Assembly: GCA_027604685.1 (NCBI GenBank)
Contig: JADHYX010000320.1
Span: forward strand, 1 to 25,984
Length of the DNA stretch: 25,984 nt
Reading direction: 5' to 3'
From: Lobulomyces angularis
Taxonomy: Eukaryota; Chytridiomycota; Chytridiomycetes; Lobulomycetales; Lobulomycetaceae
This document shows positions 1-9,483 of this stretch, one piece after another (position 1 is the stretch's first letter; each line of letters begins with the position of its first letter). The notes under the pieces were generated by a model. It was not told where the DNA came from. It made no database searches and worked only from the letters and a program-made list of their open reading frames with translations. A program made the position numbers and the translations under genes.

Positions 1-76
1 AAATTAAAAAAAAAAAAAAAAGTTAATTTATACCAAAAAAAAAAGAAAAAGTCAGAAAATAAAAACTGATTTTTTT

Positions 77-1652
77 TTAAGTTTTTAGTAACATTTTATC
101 AGATCTTTTTCTCCAGACAACAAAAAAGACAACTAATAAAACAAAAGCAAGACACCCCAAACAAATTCCAATAATAGCACCGGTAGTAAGAGTGTTATAT
201 TTCTGCACTGGTGAAAAATCATCAAAAAGATGGTTGGCAAACTTTATTCCAAGGTCAAATGCCATTCCATCTGAAACTAAATTAAAATAAAAAAAAAATT
301 TAAAGTTTTTGAAGATTTTATTCTTTTCCACACAAGTAGAAAGTTTTTATTTTATTTTTTATTTTACCTTGAATTCCTTTACTTTGCCACTGTGATACTA
401 TATATGTAAAAAAAAAATATTAATTTACGATATTAAAAAAAAAAATAAAATAAAATAAGATAAAAATTTTGGATAATAATACCTGCTTCTGGATGAGGCG
501 CCATCAATCCTATAGAAGTAGTTATATAATACATAATAAATAAACATGTTAGAATCTTTCGTAAAAAATTTTTTCATACCAACTTTTCCTTTACCAAAGG
601 TTTTAATCAGTGTCATAGCAGAACCGTCTGAAAAAGTTCCTAATACGTCGATACCATTTACAGAAGCTTTACCTAACTTAATTAATATAAATTTTAATTT
701 TTTTTATAATTTTTTTCCTTTTTTTTTTTTTTTTTAATTATTACTTCAGGTGGTTCTTCTGTATAAATTTTTCTTAAACCATCAGTAGTAGTAAATTCCG
801 TTATAGCAGCTTCAATATATCCTTCTTTATCAAGAATTGTTTCCATATCAGGTAGTATATTAAAATAACTAAAAAAAAAAACCAAATCAAAAAAATTATT
901 TAAATATTGTAAATTATTTTGCAATATTTTATTACTCTGGTCCTGCTAAAAAGGCCCCCAAGCATATTCCTAAATAAAAAAAGGAAAAATTAAATTAAAA
1001 AAAGAAAATGAAAAAATATACAAATAGGTAAATTTTTTTAATTTTTTACCATAATATTTTCCTCCATTTTGAACATAGTTTCTTATCATTAAAGTATCGT
1101 TTTGTGAAAATTTTGAAAAAATTTGTTGAACTGTTAAAGAACCACCTGTGAGATTACAAAAATTTTGTTAAGGAATTACAAAAATTTTATTTTTTATTAC
1201 CGGGTTGAACATACAAATCTATATCACCTGTAAGATCTACATATAATTGTGGTAAATTAAAAAAAAATGTAAAATTTAACATATAAAAATTTAAAAAATT
1301 CATACCTACTGAAATACGATTAAAGGTTGTGGTTTTTGTAATCCAAGAATAACTTGAGAACATTTTGATAGTAGCTACGTCGACAAGCTAAAAAAAAAAA
1401 AAGTGAAAAACCAAAAAAGAAAAATTAACTTTTTTTAATTTTTGAAAAAAAGGTTAAAATAAAAAGATTTTTCACATCTCACTTAAAAAAATTTTATTTT
1501 TTTAATTTTTTTTTTATAATAACAGTAGTAAAATGCTATACCATATCATCTTGACTTGCATTTGGGTCTTTAAAAATTAAAACAGTTTTTGGTAATACAT
1601 AGTTTATTGAAATAAAAAATAAAATTAAGTTGAATGAGGTTAATTTTTTCAT
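77..1652 (-). CDS. BPL_N / GATase1-like type I membrane protein, copy A
   Basis: Ten-exon model, exons 1652-1542, 1387-1306, 1236-1201, 1145-1050, 969-936, 868-745, 676-580, 509-483, 397-368 and 270-77; all phases agree and give 276 aa. The start is the ATG at 1652, followed by a signal peptide (MKKLTSFNLILFFISIN). The ectodomain resembles the biotin-protein-ligase N-terminal (BPL_N) family of class I glutamine-amidotransferase folds: LYVQPGG, then NGGKYYGICLGAFLAGP with the nucleophile-elbow Cys, then GLMAPHPEA with the His-Glu pair. A hydrophobic helix (GAIIGICLGCLAFVLLVVFF) lies near residues 238-260 and is followed by a basic WRKRSDK tail, so type I topology is expected with the catalytic-like domain outside the cytosol. 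It is divergent to copy B and paralogous to B and C. Substrate and function are unknown. The fold and the triad are seen; enzymatic activity is inferred. Confidence 0.8.
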
Positions 1653-1886
1653 AAAACAGAAGAAAAACTTTATTTAAATTTTAAAAAAATAATTTAAAAA
1701 TAAAAAAGTTTTAAAAAATTTTTTTGAGGCTTGATTTTGTGAAAAATTCATGTAAAATTTAATGTTTTTTTAATTATTTTTGACTAATTTTGTCAGTAAA
1801 AATCAAAATAATTAATTGAGCATTTGGTTTTAGGATCCTACTTTTCATTTTCAACGGCACTTTTTATTTTTACTTAATTTCAATAG
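1653..1886. promoter_or_regulatory. Divergent intergenic region between copies A and B
   Basis: About 230 bp of very AT-rich DNA separate the start of copy A from the first recognisable exon of copy B. It must hold the promoter of A and probably that of B. I see no clear TATA box or binding-site repeat. A good 3' splice site (tttggttttag) ends at 1834, and an acceptor ends at 1886. No usable ATG in frame with copy B is present between 1653 and 1914. Confidence 0.4.
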
Positions 1887-1914
1887 TAAAGTAGTATACA
1901 CTGATACAGCAAAA

Positions 1915-2712
1915 ATGTTTTCAAGTTATTCATGGACTGTGAAAACAACAACATTTAATCAAATCGCAAACGACCTGACAGCTGATATTAATCTATATGT
2001 ACAGCCAGGAGGAAACTTGGATGTAGGAGAAATGTTTTCTTATTTTTCAAGTGACGACGTTAACGCACTTCAAAACTATGTAAAAAATGGTGGGAAATTC
2101 TATGGTATTTGTTTAGGTGCATTTTTAGGTAATCATTTTGTAAAATATTTAATTCAGTAGAATCTGAAAAATTGATGATTAGCTGGACGAGACTATTTTG
2201 GTCTCTATAATGAATCAGTTCAAGAAAAAGTGGATTTCACTATCGCTAAAACGCCAAAATTTTTTGTATTGAATGAATCTAGAGAATTATTCACTGAGGA
2301 ACCCCCAGAATTAGGAAAAGGCAAGCCTGGGGTTGCTAACAACATCTATGGTACTTTTGAAGACAGCTCCATTCTCTCAAAAATAGTTGATTTTGGAAAG
2401 GGAAAAGTTGGCCTAATGGCAGCACACCCTGAGGCTACCTCTTCTTGGAATAAACGTGTAACAGTGTCAGACGGTCAGGGATATGATGTAGGTATAACGT
2501 TTGCCAATTGGTTGCTTGGGGATTATAATACAGTAGTTCCGCGTTATAATGCAGGACTGTCAGTAGGAGCCAAAATTGGAATAGCCGTTGCAGTATTAGT
2601 TGCAGCAGTTATAATTTTAGCAGCAGTAATAATTTATCGTAAACGTAGTTTTCCAAAAACCCCGATTGCTGTAGATAAAAGTAATTTTAGTACCGTAGAA
2701 AGAATTGAATGA
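1915..2712 (+). CDS. BPL_N / GATase1-like membrane protein, copy B (N-terminus uncertain)
   Basis: Two exons: 1915-2128 (the coding exon may begin at 1887 after an acceptor) and 2183-2712, giving 247 aa from ATG 1915. It aligns with copies A and C from MFSSYSW onward: LYVQPGGNLDVGEMF, KNGGKFYGICLGAFL with the nucleophile Cys, FTEEPPELGKGKPG, then GLMAAHPEATSSW with the His-Glu pair. A long C-terminal hydrophobic helix (IGIAVAVLVAAVIILAAVII) is followed by YRKRSF, as in the paralogues. The codons for KVVYTDTAK just before 1915 match the family, so the real protein probably starts further upstream, but no signal-peptide exon can be found. It has one intron where A has nine. It is either a gene with an unrecognised first exon or an N-terminally damaged copy. 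The downstream frame is fully intact. Confidence 0.7.
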
Positions 2713-3842
2713 GTATACATTATCGGTTTTGGTGTAAATTTTAGTTGAGTACATTCTTCTCAATTCGAAATATATTTTCATACACGGTTTTTCTAACATT
2801 TTTTCTCACTTCTAAGTTAAGTAATGCGATTAATAATAAAAGTAATGTAAATTCAAAAAAAACGATTATTGTTTACTTAATTTTGAAAAAGGTTGTTTAA
2901 ATGTCCGTAAAAAGTATTTAAGCTTACTCGTCATTATTAGCATCCGCATTAGAAAAAATGAGAACTGTATTCGAAGATACATATACTAGAAGTACAGTAA
3001 AGAAGAATAAATGAAGCATTATGAAAAATCTATTTTTATTTGTTATATTTTTTTAAATTTTTTCTTGGAAAACACTCCAAACAAATATTTAAAGAAAGTC
3101 AAAACAGTAATTTTATATAATAATTTTTAATCTAAACATAGATTCGGATAAGCATGAATAGTTTATGTAGTGCGCTGTTGCATTACTTAGAGTAATAAGG
3201 GTATTGAAGACGGTTTGATAGTAGCATGGTTTATGGAGAAGCGTATATTAAGGTAATCTCAATATAAACTTGCGTTAATTTAAGATAAAGAATGTGGATA
3301 CGATTTTTTTCGTTCGAAAGACCGGTACAGCCAATATTAAGTCTTCACTCTTACACGTTTAAATTGCAGTACACTAGTGGAAAATAAGAAAAAGTTGAAA
3401 AAGTAACAAAATATTACAGGAATTTAATTAGGAGTTTAAGTAGAGGAAAATCACAGGAATGGATGTAGTAGTGAATGTCCTTAAATTTCAGCGCCTTAAA
3501 CTTAATGCACTTTATAGTTAAGGGGAATTAAGTTGATTTTCTCGCAGAAATCTTGAGTGGATTTTACTCAGCGCATTCCTTACATTTCATCCTTAGATTT
3601 TGAACTTTGACTCTGATGATTTCTGTCTTTTTTTATATATTTTTTCTATTTTGAGGCTGTCATTTTTTCAAAAAAAAAAAATTGTTCATGTTGAAACAAT
3701 TTCTTTCCTCATCAATTCTATTTTAAAAATTTTTTTTTTTTTTGAAACATCACCCTTGTTTTAAACAGTTTCACAAAAGCCAGCTCTATTTCTATACTAA
3801 TTCAATATCACCTTTCTTCCACTGCAATTCAAACCTTCCTCT
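2713..3842. other. Intergenic region, no gene recognised
   Basis: This 1.1-kb stretch lies between copies B and C. The first 200 bp are probably the 3' UTR of B and the last 200 bp (T-rich, then pyrimidine-rich) the promoter of C. Between about 2930 and 3600 the sequence is less homopolymeric and less AT-rich than other spacers here. It holds short open stretches, for example 27 codons ending at 3014, but no start, splice pattern or family match. I assign nothing. Confidence 0.5.
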
Positions 3843-4962
3843 ATGAAGCCTCTTCCAGTAATACTCTACTTGCATTTAACTCTGAGTGTTCTATCCAGAA
3901 CTGCTTTGATTTTTTTGGATAAATTTCCTTCTCCTGATGATGCTGTAACTTTTTTTTTTTTAACTTTTGTTTTAACTTAACTCAAAATTGCAAATTAAAG
4001 ATTTTAGAACAAAGCACTGTTGCTATGTTTAAAGAAAATAACTGTAAATAATTTATTATTTTTTTATTTTCGTTAGACATCATTTACATTTTTTTTTTTT
4101 CCTATAGGGACTACTTTTACAACTACAAATGAAAGAGTTTCTGCTGATTTAACTGGTAAAATTGATTTATATGTTCAACCCGGTGGAAATAAAGATGTTT
4201 CCATTATGTTCAATGGTTTCTCATCTGATGATGTTAAAGCTATTCAAAATTTTGTTAATAATGGTGGTAAATATTATGGTATCTGTTTAGGGGCCTTTTT
4301 AGCTGGACCAGAGTAAATTTGAATACTTTTAAAAATTATGAATTTTTATTTTTATTTTTATTTTATTAGCTTTTTTAACATTATACCTTGGGGGAGTGCA
4401 ATTCAAAATAAGGTGGGGTTCTTAAAACCTGCTCTTACAAAATTTACAATAAATGGAACTACCAATGTAATATACACACAAGAACCTCCAGAATTAGGAA
4501 AACATCAAGGTAGAAAAAGAATTAATCATACCTTAATCAAACAAATCTTACATTTATTTTTGATTAGAAAATGGAATTGATGCAATAGGAAACTTTCCGG
4601 ATGGTAGTTCACTGTTTTTAGTAAAAGGGTATGGTAAAGGGAAAGTAGGATTAATGGCAGCACATCCAGAAGCCCAAAGGTAAGTTACTTTTGCATAATG
4701 AAAGTTGAAATACTTTTTTTTTAATAGTTCGTGGTCCACTGATACCATTTTCGTGGAAGATAATATTGCCTTTGATACAGGTATATTATTAGCGGAACAC
4801 TTATTCGGAGACTATTCACTGGAGGCCTTATCAGCTGGAGCTATCTTAGGAATTGTATTAGCATCTGTAGCTTTCATTGGATTCTTAATAGGAGGTGTTA
4901 TTTATTTCCAGAAACGTCGTCATAGCATTCGAAGTAATATGAAAACTGCACAAAAACTTTAG
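3843..4962 (+). CDS. BPL_N / GATase1-like type I membrane protein, copy C
   Basis: Six exons: 3843-3944, 4001-4043, 4108-4312, 4370-4509, 4568-4679 and 4728-4962, giving 278 aa with consistent phases. The ATG at 3843 opens a signal peptide (MKPLPVILYLHLTLSVLS) followed by ALIFLDKFPSPDD, matching VLIFKDPNASQDD in copy A. The domain has LYVQPGG, NNGGKYYGICLGAFLAGP with the nucleophile Cys, YTQEPPELGK and GLMAAHPEAQ with the His-Glu pair. The C-terminal membrane helix (LGIVLASVAFIGFLIGGVIY) precedes a basic tail, QKRRHSIR. It is the same architecture as copy A, so a secretory-pathway or surface protein with an extracytoplasmic amidotransferase-like domain is inferred. Only the first intron and the intron after LAGP sit at the same place as in copy A. 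Its biological role is unknown. Confidence 0.82.
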
Positions 4963-5286
4963 TAATTAAAATTTTAACTAAAAAAAAAATAAAATTAACT
5001 TATAATGTAAACGGAATGAATGCGTTTTTGGTAAAATTCATTTATTATGTAATTTTTTTTTGTAAAATATATTATTAATTGTAACATGATTAATTTTGTG
5101 TTGGCAATTTGGGAAATTTTTAATTAGAAATACTTATTATAATTTTTTTTTTAATATTTAGCCTGCTTCATTTTTTTTTTAATAATTAAAATTCTTGAGA
5201 TATCAAATAAGAAAAATTGAATAATTTAGTAGAGTGTGTTGTAAGCATAATATAAGAGAGAAAAAATGCAACTAAAGCATGGTAAA
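4963..5286. other. Intergenic region, nothing recognised
   Basis: AT-rich spacer of 324 bp between the stop of copy C and the 3' end of the Fanzor-like relic. It probably contains the 3' UTR of copy C. No ORF, RNA gene or repeat stands out. Confidence 0.5.
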
Positions 5287-6586
5287 TTAGTTTCTTAGAC
5301 CGTATTTTCCATAAACATCTTGCTTGGTAAGAGTATATTTTGATCTTCTTGCCTCTTTCTTATAATCGAGTATTTTTTAGATCTGCCTTCATGTCTTCTT
5401 TGCCTTTGGGTAGTTTTTCACCATTAGATCCTTAAAAAAAATTATTAAAACTATATCAATTAAACTAATTTACCTAAACAATACAATAAATCTCACTTGT
5501 TTGGATCTGTATACACATGATTTTCCTTTAAAGTATTTTCTTGAAATTATTCAGAAGCATATTTTTTTTTGGTCTTTTTTTTTGGTTTACTGGTTCACTG
5601 TTTTTTTGTCATCTTCATCTCCTGCTTTTGTATGTTTTTTCCCTTTTCTATTTTTTTTTTTTGTTATGTGTTGCAACACCTTGTAAACAAATTGTAACAG
5701 ACCCTCCATCCGTTTCTATAGATCCCGAAAAAATTACCATCCCATTTCTTCGTTTAATTTGTATCTTTTTTAAATTAAACAGTGTACTCCAAATTTTTCA
5801 ATATCATTTTCAACAGTTAAATTTCCATTTGTAATTTGTCCCAGTATTCTATCAAATCTAATATGCCTGGGTTAAATTGTTTTAAATTATATGCTTGATA
5901 TAATATTTCCAAGTTTATAATAAGCTTGAAAGTATTTTTTAGTGTTATGAACTTCATAAGGCAGTGAATCTATTTCAATTCTATCGGGTTGTGCGTTCCG
6001 AATAGTACTAACTATACTACATTAATATTCATTTAACTCAGTGGTATCAGTTTCACTTTCTAAAATAATTTTTTGCACTAACCTATTCCGCGTTTGTAAA
6101 CTTTTAACCCAATCTTTTTTTTCATATTTTTCTGTATCATTTTCTTGTTTTTTTTTATTAATTGTGTTTATTTTGGAACGAGATGTTCTTGAATATTGAC
6201 AGAGTAATTTAATATATCTTAATACCTTGATACTTGAGCAATTTGATCAATAAATTTGACATTTTTTTGAACATAAGAAAATTCAGTTATACATTTTTCA
6301 ATACATTCTTGTAATAGTTCATTAACAATTACAGAAGTTTGGGAATTGGCTTTTGTATTTGTTATTGGATATTTAGAATTTTGAATATTCTAACAAAAAA
6401 ATCAGTATTGATAAAATTCCATTTATTGTCATTGGAATAATTTAACATAAAGTATTTAAAAAAGTGGGTAGTATGAATTGTAAGTCGGTTTGCTGTAAAT
6501 ATGAGTGACTCTATCAGTTTATATTGTTGTTGATTTCCAGCAAAAACATTTTGAAATTTTGTTTTATTACAAGAGCGTTTTTTCAT
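5287..6586 (-). pseudogene. Decayed Fanzor-like (eukaryotic TnpB-like) nuclease
   Basis: Reading on the minus strand from ATG 6586, a 74-codon frame (NRLTIHTTHFFKYFMLNY) is followed by coding-looking segments in shifting frames. In order they include VNELLQECIEKCITEFSYVQ (about 6330-6250), RNAQPDRIEIDSLPYEVHNT (about 6005-5940), SGSIETDGGSVTI (about 5727-5689), a Lys/Asp-rich linker, and VYTDPNK-stop-DLLYCLG (5474-5507). A tail ends KQDVYGKYGLRN-stop at 5287. The order N-terminal helices, TDG-S motif, charged linker, D-P-x-K-R-D-LLYC fits Fanzor and its RuvC-I aspartate motif, with an Arg codon apparently turned to TGA. At least four frame breaks or stops are visible, and RuvC-II/III and the zinc finger are not seen. 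Family identity is inferred from motifs recalled from these transposon proteins. The pseudogene state is clear. Confidence 0.6.
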
Positions 6587-7062
6587 TTAAATTTTTTACT
6601 TTGGAATACAACTTGAGTATTTACACAAAAAAATGTGGGTTATTAATAGGTGTTGGTCAGACTTAGTATAAATTTCTTGAAAGTTGAAACGTTAAAATTA
6701 ATTCAATATCTGGCAAAGACAAACTATTTTTTTTAAAAAGCTGAGATTGATGTAGATGAAAGGTGAACAGACTTTTTAATTTTCATAATAACAACAAAAT
6801 AAAAATTAAACATTCATTCGAAATCGATCGTATACTAAAAGAATAGTAATCTTTTTTCTTAATTTTGTTACTTTGCATACATGTAAACATTTTTACCCTA
6901 AACTAAATTATGTGAAGTTTTGTTTTTATTTAAACAATCAAAGTATAAAGTGTTCTAAAAATCATTTTCACATTCTCAATACTAAAATATTTATGTTCAA
7001 AAAAAATAATGCCCTGCCCTATTAAAAATTTGTTGGAGTAGGGTTTTTATTAATAAAAAAAA
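6587..7062. promoter_or_regulatory. Upstream region of the polymerase alpha B-subunit gene
   Basis: This 476-bp AT-rich spacer precedes the start codon at 7063 and should hold its promoter. I found no ACGCGT (MluI cell-cycle box) that would mark an S-phase gene as in yeasts, and no other clear element. The start codon is preceded by an A-rich tract (ataaaaaaaaATG). Confidence 0.35.
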
Positions 7063-8972
7063 ATGTCATTTAATAGAGAAAGTTTACTGTCTTTAATCGC
7101 ACCTTCAAAGAGGCCATTAAGGCAGAAAAATGATAATTCACAGCATTTCCGCAGTAGCACTTACACGAATTCAACACCTACAAAAAAATTCTCAACAAGT
7201 CAAATTGCAGAAGCTGAAGCCAAAAAAATTACACCTTACAAAGAATCTCCATCAAAACCTTCAGTAAAATATGTTCATAGAGCTGACAGTGGCAAAATTT
7301 TCACCAAGTTAAATGATGTTCCATACAAAAAAAAGTCTGAAGAGAGTGATTTTTCAGTTGCAATTACCAGTTTTGTTAATGTAGAACAACGAAAATGCTA
7401 CTTAAACTCGCTTTATGTTATGGGAGATCACTTTGACGAATTGCTAAATAATTTCAAGACGAACTATTTCAAAGATTTGGTTTTTACACAAAATCCAAGT
7501 CAGACTTGTGGTGAAAATGTTACAGTGATGGGTAGAAACTAAATTTAATTTAAAAAAGTTTTTTTTAATAACTTTTTTGTTTTATTTTTATAAACATCAT
7601 TTTTTTTATTTTTTTTAATAATTTTTTTTTTTTTTAGGTAGAATTTCTTGTGATTCATATGAATTTGACGCAAAATTAAATCAATCATCATGTTTATTGG
7701 AAACAAGCAGAGAATTAAATAATGCACTGAAACTAATTTTAAATTTTGAAGATTATCTATCAAAAAATGGAGTTTTGCGATTGTTTCAAGGTCAAATTAT
7801 TGCTTTGGAAGGAGTTTTAGAAAATAATGAACAATGTAAGTCTAATAAATTGCTATATTTATCTTACTTCGAATTTTCAGTGTTGGTTTCAAAGATAATA
7901 TATCCTCCATTTCCGGAATTACCCAATACCCCGGTAGTTGAGCTAAAAAAATTATACAACGACAGAAAAAAAGGAGAACCTTCAAATATTTTTGTTGCTT
8001 CTGGACCATTTACGTTGGAGGAAAATTTATTCTTCGAACCTTTTGAAGAATTTACATTAAAGGTGATAGAAGAAAAGCCAAACATTGTGTTGCTTCTTGG
8101 TCCTTTTCTGGATTGCAATCATCAGAAAATTGGTAATAGAAGAAAATGATCTAAATATTAAACTATATATTGTTTATTTAGTTGATGGTGAATTAGATTT
8201 GACTTTAGAGGAAATATTTTCCTTAGAGATATCTTCGCGACTAAACAGAATGTTAAATTCCAATGCGAAATTAAAGGTACATCCACTGTAACATTGTAGT
8301 TTATGATTTTTTTTTTATTGAAGATACTACTTTTCCCTTCTACGCAAGATGCATTTCACTCGTATTCTCTTTTTCCCCAACCAGCATTCTGCACAGGCAC
8401 AGCAACTGAGGAAAATCTAATAAAATCCGAATTGGGAATTATCAATGATAGAATTCTGCTTTTTTCCAACCCCTGTGTTTTTGGGGTAGATGAGATAGTG
8501 GTAGGAGTTTCAACATATGACAGTATTAAAGAAATTGGGGGAAACGAAGTATCAGTGTATGAGAATATCGTATTCTTTTTTCCAATAATTTTTCTTCTAC
8601 AGTAATGTAGATTTATCAGCAGAAACAATAATTGGTGGTAGAATCAGCGCACTTTACAGACATGTCCTTGAACAGAGAAGATTTACACCATTTTCGCCAG
8701 CGAAAATTGACGTCTCGATAAGTGAACCAGAGTTAACAGCATGCGATCTTTTAATTATACCTTCTGTTTTAAAGCCTACTGTGGGAACAGTAAATGGTGT
8801 GGTTTGTGTTAATGCAGGCAAACTCAGTATTGGGAGTAGTGGCGGAAACTATTGCAGAATCAGTACTTACCCAATGGAACTAGATAGCGAAGTGCAAAGT
8901 ATAGATGAAGAAGACTTAGCAACTTATCATTACTTCAAAGATAGAAGTTGCGTTGAGATTATTAGGATTTAG
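7063..8972 (+). CDS. POLA2: DNA polymerase alpha subunit B (Pol12/POLA2)
   Basis: Non-catalytic B subunit of the DNA polymerase alpha-primase complex, which makes RNA-DNA primers at replication origins and on the lagging strand in the nucleus. Exons: 7063-7531, 7638-7835, 7881-8132, 8182-8276, 8324-8556 and 8603-8972 (538 aa, phases consistent). An unstructured Ser/Lys-rich N-terminus (1-80) leads to SVKYVHRADSGK. An OB-fold segment follows (MGRISCDSYEFDAKLNQSS and FQGQIIALEG, residues about 155-215), then the inactive calcineurin-like phosphoesterase domain (VASGPFT, LLLGPFLDC, LLIIPSVLKP, CVNAGKL). It ends in VEIIRI, close to the usual VVRI end. The 45-nt second intron is in frame, but splicing it restores the family alignment (ENNEQ then LLVSKIIY). 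It is shorter than the roughly 600-700 aa of yeast and animal forms and lacks the usual helical N-terminal domain. Confidence 0.9.
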
Positions 8973-8996
8973 AAAACAAATTTCAGTTTTTTTTTG

Positions 8997-9138
8997 ACGT
9001 TTTATGAAGTGTGTTCTAACATTATTGGTAATCATGCTATTACTGCTGCTATTATCACTGCTTATTCTCGTATAAATATTGATAAGTATAAAAGAATTCC
9101 TGATACTGAATGTTAATTTACAAACTGATTCTGTCTAT
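8997..9138 (+). pseudogene. Relic of a family-B DNA polymerase, mitochondrial-plasmid type
   Basis: Just after the polymerase alpha B-subunit stop, a frame runs TFYEVCSNIIGNHAITAAII, then TAYSRINIDKYKRIPDTEC, to a TAA at 9114. After a small frame slip, 9124-9138 reads T-D-S-V-Y. Protein-primed family-B polymerases of linear plasmids have a helix (A-I-T-A-Y-x-R) followed at this distance by motif C (Y-T-D-T-D-S), so the order and spacing fit. The first Asp of motif C is not readable and the frame is broken, so this is a dead fragment of about 45 residues. It is probably plasmid DNA captured in the nucleus. The assignment is by motif only. Confidence 0.5.
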
Positions 9139-9483
9139 TGAACTTATAATTTTCTTACATTTTATTTAATATTGGTACTTTAGTAATTATAATTGAAAGT
9201 TTATATAATTATTAAATTTGTAAATTAAGAACAATTAGCGAATGCAATAACGAAAATTCAAACATTTATCTTAATTTTTTGATCCTAAATAAGTGATAAA
9301 TTTCACTGTGTAATATCTCCAATACAAATATTAAAATGAAAGTATTGATTTGGATTTGCAGTACGTTTATAAACTATTATTTTGAATTAGTTTTAATTTT
9401 TGATCTTTACAAAGATTAATGGTCCTTTGAAAAAAATTTAACAATAAACAAAATATAAATTTCCAGATATTTTTAAAAGTTTT
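9139..9483. promoter_or_regulatory. Upstream region of the WD40 gene
   Basis: This 345-bp AT-rich stretch lies between the polymerase relic and the inferred start of the WD40 gene at 9484. It should contain that promoter and perhaps the poly(A) site of the preceding gene. No specific element is visible. Confidence 0.35.

Noticed and set aside
3305..3325. A TTCGAA-containing stretch as a tRNA T-arm
   Set aside because: No matching acceptor, D or anticodon stems can be folded around it.
5501..5834. Plus-strand open frames rich in Phe and Leu
   Set aside because: They come from poly-T tracts lying opposite the Lys-rich linker of the decayed Fanzor-like frame.
5287..6586. Stop-codon reassignment to explain the internal TGA and TAA codons of the Fanzor-like frame
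   Set aside because: Intact neighbours end with TAA, TGA and TAG, and the frame also shifts several times, so decay is the simpler explanation.
8997..9138. The polymerase-like fragment as an extra exon of the upstream polymerase alpha gene
   Set aside because: The upstream gene ends in its normal VEIIRI terminus, and the fragment belongs to catalytic family-B polymerases, not to B subunits.
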